DNA from: Candidatus Desulfosporosinus nitrosoreducens
GTDB lineage: Bacteria > Bacillota > Desulfitobacteriia > Desulfitobacteriales > Desulfitobacteriaceae
Direction: 5' to 3'
DNA: 63,221 nt
NCBI RefSeq assembly: GCF_030954495.1
Contig: NZ_JAVHUW010000028.1
Span: forward strand, 1-63,221
Positions 35,510 to 45,024 of the stretch are shown here, piece after piece. Both the position numbers and the translations under genes were made by a program. The notes beneath the pieces were generated by a model. That model did no database searches. It was not told where the DNA came from and saw only the letters and a list, made by a program, of their open reading frames with translations. The first letter of the stretch is position 1. Each line of letters starts with the position of its first letter.

Positions 35510-37333
35510 ATGGAAACTCGAAATTTGCGAAACATTGCAATTATCGCTCACGTAGATCATGGTAAAACGACACTTGTTGATGCTATGTTGAAACAAAGCG
35601 GTACCTTTCGCTCCAATCAACAGGTTGTGGAACGTGTCATGGATTCCAATGATCTGGAACGAGAGCGTGGAATTACTATTTTATCGAAAAATACCTCCGT
35701 TCATTGGCAGGGAACAAAAATAAACATCATTGACACGCCTGGTCATGCGGATTTTGGCGGAGAGGTCGAGCGGGTTTTACAAATGGTCAATGGTGTACTT
35801 CTGATCGTTGATTCTTTTGAAGGGCCCATGCCGCAAACCCGTTTCGTCTTGCGCAAAGCCTTGGAGCTTAAGCTTGTTCCGATCGTTGTCATTAATAAGA
35901 TCGACCGCCCGGACGCTCGTCCGGCGGAAGTTGTTGATGAAGTTTTAGATCTGTTTATTGAACTTGGGGCCGAAGACGACCAATTGGATTTTCCCGTCGT
36001 TTATGCTTCGGCTCGTGCCGGGATCGCAGGCCTTGAGCCTGACTCGCTGTCCGATAGTTTGGAGCCTTTGTTCACGGTGATCTTAGACCATATTCCGGCG
36101 CCTGTGGTAGATCTCACAGCTCCCTTTCAAATGCTTGTTACGACCCTCGACTATGATGATTATGTTGGAAAAATTGTCGTGGGCAGAATTGTCAGGGGGA
36201 CGGTTCACCAAAATGAAGCCATAACTCTTATTAAACGGGATGAAAGCTTTGAACGGGCAAAAGTCGGCAAGGTTATGGTCTTTGAAGGTCTTAAACGTCA
36301 AGATGTCTTGGAAGCATCGGCAGGTGAAATTGTCGCTCTGACAGGGTTAACAAGTGCCAATATTGGGGAAACTGTAGCCTGTGCTTTAAATCCCGAGGCT
36401 TTGCCCACGATTGAAGTCGATGAACCTACGCTGTCCATGAATTTTATGGTCAACACAAGTCCTTTTGCCGGACGTGAAGGGCATTTTGTAACTTCGCGCA
36501 AGCTCAGGGAACGGCTTTGGAAAGAGGTTGAAACAAACGTCAGTTTAAGGGTTGAAGAAACCGACTCGGCGGATTGTTTTAAAGTTTCAGGCAGAGGTGA
36601 ACTGCATCTTTCCATACTCATTGAGAATATGCGCCGTGAAGGGTATGAACTGCAAGTTTCGAAACCGGAAGTCATTTATAAGATGATTGACGGGGTAAAA
36701 TGTGAGCCTATGGAATTTCTTATCTGTGATGTTCATGAAAAATCCTTGGGGCCGGTGATGGAGCTTTTAGGCAAGCGAAAAGCGGAAATGGCCAATATGA
36801 CCAGTCTCTCGGAAACCCAGCTGCGGATTGAGTTTAAGATTCCGGCCCGCGGTCTCATTGGTTTCCGCGGAGAGTTTCTCTCCGAAACTCGGGGCGAAGG
36901 CATGATGAGTCACGTTTTCCTTGGCTATGAGCCCTATAAAGGGGATATCCCGGGCAGAACAAGGGGAGCTTTAATCGCTTTTGAAGAAGGGGAGACAACC
37001 ACTTATGGGTTGTACTCGGCTCAAGAAAGGGGCACCTTGTTTGTTGAGCCTGGTCTTCATGTCTATGCGGGCATGATTGTCGGGGAAAATAATCGTGAGC
37101 AGGATATTGAAGTGAATGTTGCCAAGAAAAAGCATCTTACCAATATGAGAACCAGTGCTGCGGATGATGCTTTGCGTCTGGAAAAACCCAGAGAATTTTC
37201 TTTGGAACAATGTTTAGAGTTTATTAACGATGATGAATATGTGGAAATAACCCCCAAAAGTGTTCGGCTAAGGAAGAAATTTTTAGACCATGCTTCGCGC
37301 GTGCGTTATGCCAAAAGTTTAACAGGAAAATAA
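35510..37333 (+). CDS. typA: Ribosome-associated translational GTPase TypA/BipA
   Basis: A 607-residue translational GTPase. The G1 motif AHVDHGKTT (~14), G2 [10 protein letters not shown]3 [11 protein letters not shown] (~70) and G4 NKIDRP (~125) are present. Domain II and the EF-G-like domains III/V follow, then the TypA-specific C-terminus ([23 protein letters not shown]). It assists 50S assembly and growth under stress or low temperature. ATG 35510 gives the family-standard N-terminus [18 protein letters not shown]; an in-frame GTG at 35483 has no better ribosome site, so the start is somewhat uncertain. Confidence 0.95.
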   Translation: METRNLRNIAIIAHVDHGKTTLVDAMLKQSGTFRSNQQVVERVMDSNDLERERGITILSKNTSVHWQGTKINIIDTPGHADFGGEVERVLQMVNGVLLIVDSFEGPMPQTRFVLRKALELKLVPIVVINKIDRPDARPAEVVDEVLDLFIELGAEDDQLDFPVVYASARAGIAGLEPDSLSDSLEPLFTVILDHIPAPVVDLTAPFQMLVTTLDYDDYVGKIVVGRIVRGTVHQNEAITLIKRDESFERAKVGKVMVFEGLKRQDVLEASAGEIVALTGLTSANIGETVACALNPEALPTIEVDEPTLSMNFMVNTSPFAGREGHFVTSRKLRERLWKEVETNVSLRVEETDSADCFKVSGRGELHLSILIENMRREGYELQVSKPEVIYKMIDGVKCEPMEFLICDVHEKSLGPVMELLGKRKAEMANMTSLSETQLRIEFKIPARGLIGFRGEFLSETRGEGMMSHVFLGYEPYKGDIPGRTRGALIAFEEGETTTYGLYSAQERGTLFVEPGLHVYAGMIVGENNREQDIEVNVAKKKHLTNMRTSAADDALRLEKPREFSLEQCLEFINDDEYVEITPKSVRLRKKFLDHASRVRYAKSLTGK

Positions 37334-37407
37334 TAACAATCGGGAATCAGGACACCTTTCGTCTTTACCTGCGTATAGTAGTAAAGATGGGAGGTGTGCC
37401 TGTAGTT

Positions 37408-38376
37408 ATGACGATTCGTGTAACCTTTCGGCCGGATAATTTTCAGCCTCCGGTTATTCAAACACCAACGCCCCCCAACCCTGTGCCGGGGTCTAGTGCA
37501 GCGGAGGGGACGGGAATAGGACGCGTCCGTAAAAATAATTTTGTGTCAGCAGAGAAAGATAAAGATAAAATTGCGGAAATTCTCGCTGAATTAGAATCCT
37601 ATATCGGACTGGAAACGGTAAAACGTTTTATTAAAGATTTACAGGCTTACGTCGAAATTCAAAAGCGCCGAGTTCAGGAAAAGCTTATTTCCGAACCTTT
37701 AGTTCTACATATGATTTTTCGCGGAAACCCTGGAACAGGCAAAACAACGGTCGCGCGGCTGGTTGGCCGCTTGTATAAAGAAATGGGAGTCCTGCCCAAA
37801 GGACACGTCATTGAATGCGAACGTGCCGATCTTGTCGGGGAATATATTGGGCACACGGCCCAAAAAACCCGGGACCAGATTAAAAAGGCTTTGGGCGGCG
37901 TTCTTTTTATCGATGAAGCCTATTCCTTAGCCCGCGGCGGGGAAAAAGACTTTGGCAAAGAAGCCATTGATGCCTTAGTCAAAGCCATGGAGGACAACAA
38001 AGACAACCTCGTCTTAATTCTAGCCGGCTATCGCCAAGAGATGGATTGGTTTCTCCAAACAAATCCCGGACTCCGGTCTCGTTTTCCGATACACATCGAC
38101 TTTCCGGATTATACCCTCGACGAATTGTTGTCTATTGGCAATTTGATGTTTAAAACTCGGCAATATGAGTTGACGAAAGAGGCTCGTGAGGCTCTGCGCA
38201 ATTACTTGCAAGCTCTTCTGCATTCCCACCCTTATGCCGGCAATGCCCGCTTGGTGCGCAATCTTGTTGAGAAGACGGTTCGCAAGCAGGCCGTACGCTT
38301 GTTCCAAAAACCCAGCTCCAGCCGGGAAGAACTCATTAAAATTCTGCCTGAGGATATCAATACGGAAGCGGTTTAA
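37408..38376 (+). CDS. spoVK: Stage V sporulation protein K-like AAA+ ATPase
   Basis: A 322-residue CbxX/CfxQ-type AAA+ protein, matching the length of Bacillus SpoVK. A Pro-rich N-terminus (~10-40) precedes one AAA module: Walker A GNPGTGKTT (~109), Walker B LFIDEAYSL (~168), sensor 1 and the GNARLVRN sensor-2 helix (~280). SpoVK is made in the mother cell and needed for spore maturation. ATG 37408 is preferred; an in-frame ATG 21 bases earlier would overlap the GGGAGG site. The neighbours hflX and ynbB-like are the same as in Bacillus, supporting the name. Confidence 0.93.
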   Translation: MTIRVTFRPDNFQPPVIQTPTPPNPVPGSSAAEGTGIGRVRKNNFVSAEKDKDKIAEILAELESYIGLETVKRFIKDLQAYVEIQKRRVQEKLISEPLVLHMIFRGNPGTGKTTVARLVGRLYKEMGVLPKGHVIECERADLVGEYIGHTAQKTRDQIKKALGGVLFIDEAYSLARGGEKDFGKEAIDALVKAMEDNKDNLVLILAGYRQEMDWFLQTNPGLRSRFPIHIDFPDYTLDELLSIGNLMFKTRQYELTKEAREALRNYLQALLHSHPYAGNARLVRNLVEKTVRKQAVRLFQKPSSSREELIKILPEDINTEAV

Positions 38377-38430
38377 TTCTCTAAACAGGGCTGTTATTAA
38401 GCAAAGGTTAAAAAGATGAGGTTTTGAAAC

Positions 38431-40038
38431 ATGGACATCTCGGGGGACTTGTCTGGAGTCAGGGCCAGCCAGATCTCTGAACTTAAGAAATTGGCGGAAT
38501 ATCGAACAGAACGGAATGAATTGATTCATCCGGAAATTCTTGCCGGGTTAATACGCTTAACCCAACTGTGGAATCGGGAAATCTGCGTCTATCTTTCCCG
38601 CTCGGGAGTTCTGATGGCTGCGGCTGTGGGACAGCATGCCACGGTGACTCTTCCGCCGCTCAAAGGAAGATCCCCGGGAAAACATTTGCGCTGCATCCAT
38701 ACCCATCCCAATGGAAACCCTAAATTAAGCCCTCTTGATTATACCGCTTTGTCGTCGTTAAAACTTGAAAGTATGACAGCCGTTGGTGTAAGTCAGGGCC
38801 GGTTCAGAGGGCTGCAAATAGCCTATCGTACGGAAAATGCGCCTTTGATTATCGATCTGGGTCCGAATGATTTGCCGGAATTTGATTATTCCGAATCTCT
38901 GGAGGATCTGGAGTATAATAGCAGGGGCGATAAAAAGGCTGGGACAAAGCCTGGCAAAGAACGTGCTTTTCTCATTGCCCTTCAAGACGTGGCCCAAGAG
39001 GTTAATGAAGACCTGGAAGAACTGGGAGAGTTGGCCTCTACGGCAGGTGTCGATGTCGTCGGCCAGCTTGTTCAGTTGCGCCGCTATGGACAGGCCCGAA
39101 GTTATTTGGGGAGCGGCAAACTGGAAGAATTGCTTCACCGGCTTCAAGAGACTAAAGCTGATGTGGTTATTAGTGATGATGAATTGTCTCCGACTCAATT
39201 GCGAACTTTAGAAACGCAAACCGGGTTGAAAGTTTTGGATCGAACAGGTTTAATTCTGGATATTTTTGCCCAGCGGGCCCGTTCCCGGGAAGGAAAACTT
39301 CAGGTTGAATTAGCCCAGCTTCAGCACCTGCTGCCCTATTTGACAGGGCAAGGACAAGCCCTCTCCCGCTTAGGGGCAGGCATTGGCTCACGTGGACCGG
39401 GAGAAACAAAACTGGAGCTCGACCGGCGCCGGATGCGGGAGCGTATAACACTTCTTGACAAACAATTAAAACTTGTCCTCCAGCATCGGGAAATACAACG
39501 GCGCCAGAGAACAAAAAGCGGCTTGCCGTCTATTGCTTTGGTTGGCTATACCAATGCCGGAAAAACAACTTTTATGAGAAATGCTATGACGCAATCCGGC
39601 CTGCGTTCGGATGTTCCCGCCGGTGAAAATAAATTATTTGCGACGTTAGATCCAATCGTTCGCCGTATAAAACTTAATTCAGCCCTGGAAATTCTTCTGA
39701 GTGATACGGTAGGATTTATCCGCAAATTACCGACCCAATTACTTAAAGCATTTTTAGCGACCCTCGAAGAAGTTCAGCAGGCCGATATTCTTATCCATGT
39801 CTTGGATGTCAGTCATCCTCAGGCGTTTCAGCAGGCTGAAACAGTCCATGAGGTTTTAGGACAATTGGAATGTCGGGAAAAGCCGATTATCACGCTGCTT
39901 AATAAAGTGGACAAGGTAGCAGATATAAATGATGTCGCCCAACTGGCCCAGCTGCTGCCTTACCCGGTTGCACTCTCCCTTAAGCGCGGAGATTCTCTGC
40001 AGCCTGTTTGGACTGCCTTGGAATCATTGCTTGAATAG
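38431..40038 (+). CDS. hflX: GTPase HflX with N-terminal JAMM/RadC-like extension
   Basis: A 535-residue protein. Residues ~175-535 are HflX: the GTP-bdg_N region (ELGELASTAGVDVVGQLVQL), the glycine-rich ND (SRLGAGIGSRGPGETKLE, ~312), G1 GYTNAGKTT (~371), G3 DTVGFI (~430) and G4 NKVDK. It splits stalled ribosomes. The first ~175 residues are an extension not present in short HflX. They contain HTHPNGNPKLSPLD (H90, H92, S100, D103), an exact H-x-H-x7-S-x2-D JAMM motif in RadC-like form, and a candidate catalytic Glu50 in NREICVYL. Metallopeptidase activity is inferred. ATG 38431 follows GATGAGG. Confidence 0.93.
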   Translation: MDISGDLSGVRASQISELKKLAEYRTERNELIHPEILAGLIRLTQLWNREICVYLSRSGVLMAAAVGQHATVTLPPLKGRSPGKHLRCIHTHPNGNPKLSPLDYTALSSLKLESMTAVGVSQGRFRGLQIAYRTENAPLIIDLGPNDLPEFDYSESLEDLEYNSRGDKKAGTKPGKERAFLIALQDVAQEVNEDLEELGELASTAGVDVVGQLVQLRRYGQARSYLGSGKLEELLHRLQETKADVVISDDELSPTQLRTLETQTGLKVLDRTGLILDIFAQRARSREGKLQVELAQLQHLLPYLTGQGQALSRLGAGIGSRGPGETKLELDRRRMRERITLLDKQLKLVLQHREIQRRQRTKSGLPSIALVGYTNAGKTTFMRNAMTQSGLRSDVPAGENKLFATLDPIVRRIKLNSALEILLSDTVGFIRKLPTQLLKAFLATLEEVQQADILIHVLDVSHPQAFQQAETVHEVLGQLECREKPIITLLNKVDKVADINDVAQLAQLLPYPVALSLKRGDSLQPVWTALESLLE

Positions 40039-40071
40039 TTTAAACGTATCAATCTACTAAGGAGGGCCATT

Positions 40072-41337
40072 GTGTACCTGAATCCTAATTGGCCGGAGCT
40101 TATTCGCCAAGCAGTAGTAGAAGCGGAGGAAGCTCTCCAACGGCAATTACCCTATTTGCGACAAACAGCCGCAGCTAATCATGAAAAGGTCCTGCGAGCT
40201 TTTCAAGAAGAGCGCGTTTCTTCTTATCATCTCCAGGGAACGACGGGATATGGACTTGGCGACGCCGGCCGGGAGGTCCTTGATCGGGTTGTGGCCCGTA
40301 TTTTAGGGACTGAGGCAGCCCTTGTGCGCGGTCAGTTCGTATCAGGCACTCATGCCATTGCCGCCGCTTTGTTCGGTGTTTTGCGCCCCGGTGATGAGTT
40401 GATTTCCGTCAGCGGTACTCCCTATGACACCCTGGAAGAAGTAATCGGCCTCCGCGGCGAGGGACAAGGAAGTTTGAAAGATTTTGGGGTCGCGTATCAA
40501 GAGATTCCCTTGGATACACAAGGAAACTTGCAATATTCTCTTTTAAAAGAGACGATAACCGCGAAAACCAAAATGCTTATTGTTCAGCGTTCGCGCGGTT
40601 ACGCCTGGAGAAATTCCCTGACCATTGCCCAATTGAAAGAGTTTGTAGATTTTGTAAGAAAACAGTACCCGCAGATGATCATTTTCGTGGATAATTGTTA
40701 CGGCGAATTGGTGGAGTCTCTCGAACCGGGAGATCTGGGTGTCGATTTAATGGCTGGTTCACTGATTAAAAATTTAGGTGGGAGCTTAGCCCCAACGGGA
40801 GGATATGTCGCCGGACGCTCTGATTTAGTGAGTTTAGCCTCGCAGCGCTTAACAGCGCCCGGTATCGGTGCCCACATGGGAGCGACCTTGGAATGGGAGC
40901 GGTTATTCTATCAAGGGCTATTTTTCAGTCCTTTAACAGTTTCTGAAGCACTGAAAGGAGCCGTTTTTTCGGCAGCATTTTGGCGGGCCTTAGGTTTTGA
41001 AGTTCATCCGGAGCCGGAATCACCAAGAACAGATTTGATCCAGGCCGTGAAACTGGGCTCAAGAGCTAAGATGATTGCTTTCTGTCAGGGGCTTCAGAAA
41101 GGTTCCCCCCTCGATTCTCATATTAGGCCGATTCCTTCCGGTATGCCCGGGTATGAAGATGAAGTTATCATGGCCGGAGGAACCTTTATCCAAGGCTCAA
41201 CCAGTGAGTTTTCAGCGGACGGCCCCTTGAGAGAGCCCTACATTGTTTACCAGCAGGGAGGTATCTCGCAGACCTATATCCAGATAGGGAATATTCAAGC
41301 TGCCTTGAATTTATGGCAAGAAGGATTTTTGGTTTAA
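40072..41337 (+). CDS. Methionine gamma-lyase family (YnbB, 'aluminium resistance') protein
   Basis: A 421-residue PLP-dependent enzyme of the Cys/Met metabolism type. It shows ALVRGQFVSGTHAIAAALFG (~86-105), the Asp/Asn cofactor-binding region IIFVDNCYGELVE (~203-215) and the Schiff-base Lys in MAGSLIKNLGGSLAPTGGY (~226-244). The Bacillus homologue YnbB is next to hflX (ynbA), as here. The reaction of the family is not firmly known. GTG 40072 follows AGGAGGG. Confidence 0.9.
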   Translation: MYLNPNWPELIRQAVVEAEEALQRQLPYLRQTAAANHEKVLRAFQEERVSSYHLQGTTGYGLGDAGREVLDRVVARILGTEAALVRGQFVSGTHAIAAALFGVLRPGDELISVSGTPYDTLEEVIGLRGEGQGSLKDFGVAYQEIPLDTQGNLQYSLLKETITAKTKMLIVQRSRGYAWRNSLTIAQLKEFVDFVRKQYPQMIIFVDNCYGELVESLEPGDLGVDLMAGSLIKNLGGSLAPTGGYVAGRSDLVSLASQRLTAPGIGAHMGATLEWERLFYQGLFFSPLTVSEALKGAVFSAAFWRALGFEVHPEPESPRTDLIQAVKLGSRAKMIAFCQGLQKGSPLDSHIRPIPSGMPGYEDEVIMAGGTFIQGSTSEFSADGPLREPYIVYQQGGISQTYIQIGNIQAALNLWQEGFLV

Positions 41338-41407
41338 TTTTATTAGACCGGGATTTGGAACATTTAAAGACCTGTGATAAGATAAGAAGGACAGAAAGAG
41401 GTGGATT

Positions 41408-41953
41408 ATGGAAGAGTCAGAATCTAAGAAAAGCACTACTCGTTTTTTTATAGAATTGCTGGAAATTGTAGTGGTAGCTTTCGCACTTTCCTGGGTGCTG
41501 CGTACTTATGTCGTCGAAGCGCGTAAGATTCCAACCGGTTCAATGCTTCCGACAATTCAACTTCAAGATCGAGTCATCGTGGATAAGTTCTTCTTTAAAG
41601 AATTTAGCCACCTTACCCGCGGGGATATTGTAGTTTTTAAACCCCCACCGAGCGCACATGCCACCGAAGATTTTATTAAACGTGTGATTGCTTTGCCAGG
41701 AGATAAGTTGGAGATTAAAAATCACACGACGTATGTCAATGACCAGCCTCTTTATGAGCCGTATATCCTCGAGAAGTCTAAAAATGATTTCGGTCCGGTC
41801 GTTGTTCCGAAAGATTCCGTTTTCGTGATGGGAGATAACCGCAACAACAGTGATGACTCAAGGGTCTGGGGATTCTTACCGATTCAAAACATTACGGGTC
41901 GGACTCTATTCCGCTATTGGCCATTAGATCATTTTGGAGCTCTCGCCCGATAG
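41408..41953 (+). CDS. lepB: Signal peptidase I
   Basis: A 181-residue type I signal peptidase with a single N-terminal membrane helix (~15-32). Box B contains the nucleophile Ser45 in IPTGSMLPTI, and Lys91 in FIKRVIALPGD is the general base. The C-terminal MGDNRNNSDDSR box is at ~140. It removes signal peptides from exported proteins on the outer face of the membrane. ATG 41408 follows AGAGGTGG. The gene is close to ddl (110 bp), forming an envelope pair. Confidence 0.95.
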   Translation: MEESESKKSTTRFFIELLEIVVVAFALSWVLRTYVVEARKIPTGSMLPTIQLQDRVIVDKFFFKEFSHLTRGDIVVFKPPPSAHATEDFIKRVIALPGDKLEIKNHTTYVNDQPLYEPYILEKSKNDFGPVVVPKDSVFVMGDNRNNSDDSRVWGFLPIQNITGRTLFRYWPLDHFGALAR

Positions 41954-42063
41954 GGGGGAGCTTTTTTCAATTCGCCTCATATACTGTAACGGATGATACT
42001 CTCACTAGTGCAGAGGCACATAACATACTGATGTTTAGATTACTTATGGAGAGGGTGGAGATT

Positions 42064-43167
42064 TTGAAAGAGCACAAAATTCGTGTGGTTCTTTTATTCG
42101 GCGGGCGTTCGGGAGAACATGAAGTTTCATTAAATTCGGCGCGCTCTATTTATAGGGCGATTGACCGCAATCGCTATGACGTGGAAACGATTGGTATTAA
42201 TAAACAAGGGCAGTGGTTCTGGGGAGTGCTTCCTCAAGATGTGCTGGAGAAAGGATTTCCGGAAACCGGGCAGGCTCTTCAAGTTACTCTGGCGGTTGAC
42301 CCTTCCAAGCCACGCTTCATAGCGTTGGACGGCAGCCCGCTGCCTGATGAGGGCAGGTTCGATGTCATTTTCCCTGTTCTTCACGGCCCATATGGTGAAG
42401 ACGGAACCTTACAGGGACTTTTAGAAATGGCCAACGTGCCTTATGTGGGCTCCGGAGTACTGGGATCTTCACTAGGGATGGATAAGGATCGCATGAAAGT
42501 TGTTTTTCTCGATAAGCAGCTTCCTTTAGCCCGCTATATTACTTTATTGCGTTCTGATTATTTTAACGATCAGGAGGCCTGGGTTAAGGATATTGAAGCG
42601 AAAATAGGCTATCCTTGTTTTGTTAAACCGGCTAATTTAGGTTCCAGCGTAGGAATTTCCAAAGCCCATCACCGCACTGAACTAATGGAGGCTTTAAATG
42701 TCGCCGCGGCTTTTGACCGCAAGCTTGTCGTGGAAGAGAATATTACGGGCCGGGAAATTGAAGTTGCTGTTTTGGGAAATGACCAACCGCAGGCATCCTT
42801 GCCCGGAGAAATCTTACCCGCGGAGGAATTCTATTCCTATGAGGCCAAATACTCCGACATAGGTTCGAGTTTAAAGATACCGGCACCACTTGACGAATCC
42901 GTTGTCCAACGATTGCGGGGTATGGCGATTGAAGCCTTTCGTGCTGTAGAGGCGAGTGGTCTGGGGCGGGTGGATTTTTTTGTGACCGACAAGAATGAGA
43001 TAGTCCTTAATGAGATAAATACGCTGCCCGGTTTTACGGAAATTTCTATGTACCCTAAATTATGGGAAGCTACGGGCATCTCCTATTCCAATTTGATTGA
43101 CCAGCTAATAAATTTGGGATTAGAACGTTATAAAGATAAGCAAAACTGTAAAATATCCCGTACTTAA
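42064..43167 (+). CDS. ddl: D-alanine--D-alanine ligase
   Basis: A 367-residue ATP-grasp ligase making the D-Ala-D-Ala dipeptide for peptidoglycan. It has FGGRSGEHEVSLNSAR (~12-27, Glu contacting D-Ala 1), FVKPANLGSSVGISK (~185-199), FYSYEAKYSD (~258), whose EAKY Tyr is the residue associated with D-Ala rather than D-lactate specificity, and the GLGRVDFF and NEINTLPGFT motifs. TTG 42064 is used because GGTGGAG sits just before it. Frames extending back to 41917 overlap lepB and lack sites. Its dipeptide is later trimmed by the carboxypeptidase family encoded at 21232. Confidence 0.94.
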   Translation: MKEHKIRVVLLFGGRSGEHEVSLNSARSIYRAIDRNRYDVETIGINKQGQWFWGVLPQDVLEKGFPETGQALQVTLAVDPSKPRFIALDGSPLPDEGRFDVIFPVLHGPYGEDGTLQGLLEMANVPYVGSGVLGSSLGMDKDRMKVVFLDKQLPLARYITLLRSDYFNDQEAWVKDIEAKIGYPCFVKPANLGSSVGISKAHHRTELMEALNVAAAFDRKLVVEENITGREIEVAVLGNDQPQASLPGEILPAEEFYSYEAKYSDIGSSLKIPAPLDESVVQRLRGMAIEAFRAVEASGLGRVDFFVTDKNEIVLNEINTLPGFTEISMYPKLWEATGISYSNLIDQLINLGLERYKDKQNCKISRT

Positions 43168-43248
43168 AGTCATCTAGGGAATACGATTCAAGGGCCGAAA
43201 CTTATTAGGCGTTTCCCTAATTCTTGTTTGCTTTAATTTAATACGGAG

Positions 43249-43301
43249 AAAACACAAATATCCTCTTTTCACATTGCAGAAAAGAGGATATTTGTGTTTT
43301 T
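43249..43301. terminator. Strong bidirectional terminator between ddl and lexA
   Basis: A perfect 22-bp stem: 43249-43270 (AAAACACAAATATCCTCTTT followed by TC) with 43279-43300, around an 8-base loop. A and T runs flank both sides, so it serves both convergent genes. The remaining DNA up to 43480 shows no gene. Confidence 0.92.
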
Positions 43302-43480
43302 GCTGCAATACTCAGCTTTCTAAGTATGAGCTTTGTACAGCCGCTAATGGTACTGCCCCAAAATAACCAACCCGCTAAGTATTTCTTTTATTTCGAATTG
43401 GCACCATAGTTTTACAGGCTAGTGAATAGTAATCTAAAGGGCAATAAAGAAGGCGGTTAAGTGTGGCTGTAAAATGCAGT

Positions 43481-44098
43481 TTAATGGAGCGTGCGGAAAA
43501 CTCCCATAACTTTACCAAGGATGGAAACGTCCTGAGAATATATAGGTTCCATGGCTGAATTCTCAGGCTGCAGACGAATGAGTGTTCTTTCTTTAAAAAA
43601 ACGCTTAACAGTTGCTTCGTCTCCAATTAAAGCAACGACAATTTCTCCGTTGCGAGCTTCATGTTGTTGATGAACGATGATTAAATCCCCATCTAAAATT
43701 CCGGCTTCAATCATGCTATCTCCCTGGACTCTCAGCATAAAAACGTTATTTTCCCGTACCAAATCTGCCGGCAAAGGGAAAGTACCTTCAACGTTTTCGA
43801 CAGCTAAGATCGGTTGCCCGGCAGTAACACGGCCAATAATCGGAATATGTACTACTTTTCTCGAGTCAAGAGGATCACTGGAACTATCTAAAATTTCTAT
43901 AGCTCTGGGTTTTGTAGGGTCTCGACGGATGTATCCTTTATCCTCAAGAGTCTGGAGATGACCATGAACTGTGGAGCTTGACAGTAAGCCAACAGCTTCA
44001 CCGATTTCCCGAACAGAAGGAGGATAGCCCTTTTTTTGAAGTTCTTGTTTGATAAATTCTAAAATTTTGGCCTGTCGTTCTGATAAATCTGGGAACAT
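43481..44098 (-). CDS. lexA: SOS repressor LexA
   Basis: A 205-residue LexA. The N-terminal winged HTH ([20 protein letters not shown], ~25-44) binds DNA. The self-cleavage site is Ala93-Gly94 in GRVTAGQP, with catalytic Ser128 in QGDSM and Lys165 in ATVKRF. RecA filaments trigger cleavage and derepress repair genes. The minus-strand ATG 44098 lies about 55 bp from a near-consensus LexA box at 44152-44165, consistent with autoregulation. A divergent M23 gene shares that region. Confidence 0.96.
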   Translation of the reverse strand: MFPDLSERQAKILEFIKQELQKKGYPPSVREIGEAVGLLSSSTVHGHLQTLEDKGYIRRDPTKPRAIEILDSSSDPLDSRKVVHIPIIGRVTAGQPILAVENVEGTFPLPADLVRENNVFMLRVQGDSMIEAGILDGDLIIVHQQHEARNGEIVVALIGDEATVKRFFKERTLIRLQPENSAMEPIYSQDVSILGKVMGVFRTLH

Positions 44099-44151
44099 TA
44101 TTCACACCCCTATCTTTTCAAGTTTATTTTACCATTCCTGCAATTAAAGTG

Positions 44152-44165
44152 CAAACAAATGTTCG
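44152..44165. promoter_or_regulatory. LexA box between lexA and the divergent M23 gene
   Basis: CAAACAAATGTTCG matches the Bacillus-type consensus CGAAC-RNRY-GTTYG at all fixed positions but one (A for G at position 2). It is placed to repress lexA, and possibly the divergent gene starting at 44212. Confidence 0.75.
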
Positions 44166-44211
44166 TGAGAAAGACGATTGTGAAGCCAAATGTTGAGGAG
44201 GATGATCGTTC

Positions 44212-45024
44212 ATGCGAACTAAAAATAATGTGAGTGGTTTAAGCGTCTTAGCCAAGATCTCTCTGCTTATAATTGCCGCCTTTACTTTTTGGGTGTTGCT
44301 TCATCGTGCGCCCAGGCAAGAAAAGGATGTCTATCCCTATTTGCTTTCTATTTCTCCGAACCTTGTGAAAATCTGTGCTCAGGAAATTGGGACGGCAAAG
44401 ACAGTTTCCTGGGAAGATCTTTTGGCTGTACGCTCGACCCTTTCCGAAGAGAACGCTCGGCCGCTAATCGAACAACTTCAAAAAAAGATTGCCTTTACAG
44501 AGTTAACATCGGGAACTCTTTCAAAACAGATTATGAAAGACCTGCAAAGACATAGAGAAATATTAATCCGCTATCCCTTTTTGACCCCCAATAAATATAG
44601 GTTTCCTGTAGTTGGAAAGACCTGGTTTGAAGATAGCTTTGGGGCGGATCGGGAGGGTGGTAAACGCAGGCATGAAGGTACGGATTTGTTCGGAGCCGAA
44701 GGCACACCGATTATCAATTGCCGGGGAGGAATTATAGAGCAATTAGGCTGGAATCGTCTGGGCGGGGAACGGGTTGGAATACGTGGTGATGACGGCAACT
44801 ACTATTATTACGCTCACTTGCAAGCAATCTCCCCTAAACTGGTAAAAGGTAAACGCCTTGAAACAGGGGAGCCGATAGGGAGCATGGGGCATACCGGAGA
44901 TGCCTTGACGACTCCGGATCACCTTCATTTTGGCATAGAGCTCCCTGACGGAGAATGGATTGATCCCTATTCTTTCTTGGCTGTCTGGCAATTCTGGGAA
45001 GAGAGTCCTGTAAATAGGAGTTGA
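44212..45024 (+). CDS. M23 family peptidase, membrane-anchored
   Basis: A 270-residue protein with a signal anchor at ~12-30 (VLAKISLLIIAAFTFWVLL), a helical stretch, and a C-terminal M23/LytM domain (~125-260): HEGTDLFGAEGTP (first His and Asp), then YYYAHL and HLHFGIEL with the remaining ligands. It should hydrolyse peptidoglycan peptides outside the membrane. GAGGAGG precedes ATG 44212. It is divergent from lexA and shares its LexA-box region, so DNA damage control is possible. It differs from the larger M23 protein at 17807 in lacking LysM-like and G5 regions. Confidence 0.88.
   Translation: MRTKNNVSGLSVLAKISLLIIAAFTFWVLLHRAPRQEKDVYPYLLSISPNLVKICAQEIGTAKTVSWEDLLAVRSTLSEENARPLIEQLQKKIAFTELTSGTLSKQIMKDLQRHREILIRYPFLTPNKYRFPVVGKTWFEDSFGADREGGKRRHEGTDLFGAEGTPIINCRGGIIEQLGWNRLGGERVGIRGDDGNYYYYAHLQAISPKLVKGKRLETGEPIGSMGHTGDALTTPDHLHFGIELPDGEWIDPYSFLAVWQFWEESPVNRS

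Noticed and set aside
41917..42063. Upstream extension of ddl
   Set aside because: It overlaps lepB and has no ribosome site; the TTG at 42064 gives the family's normal length.
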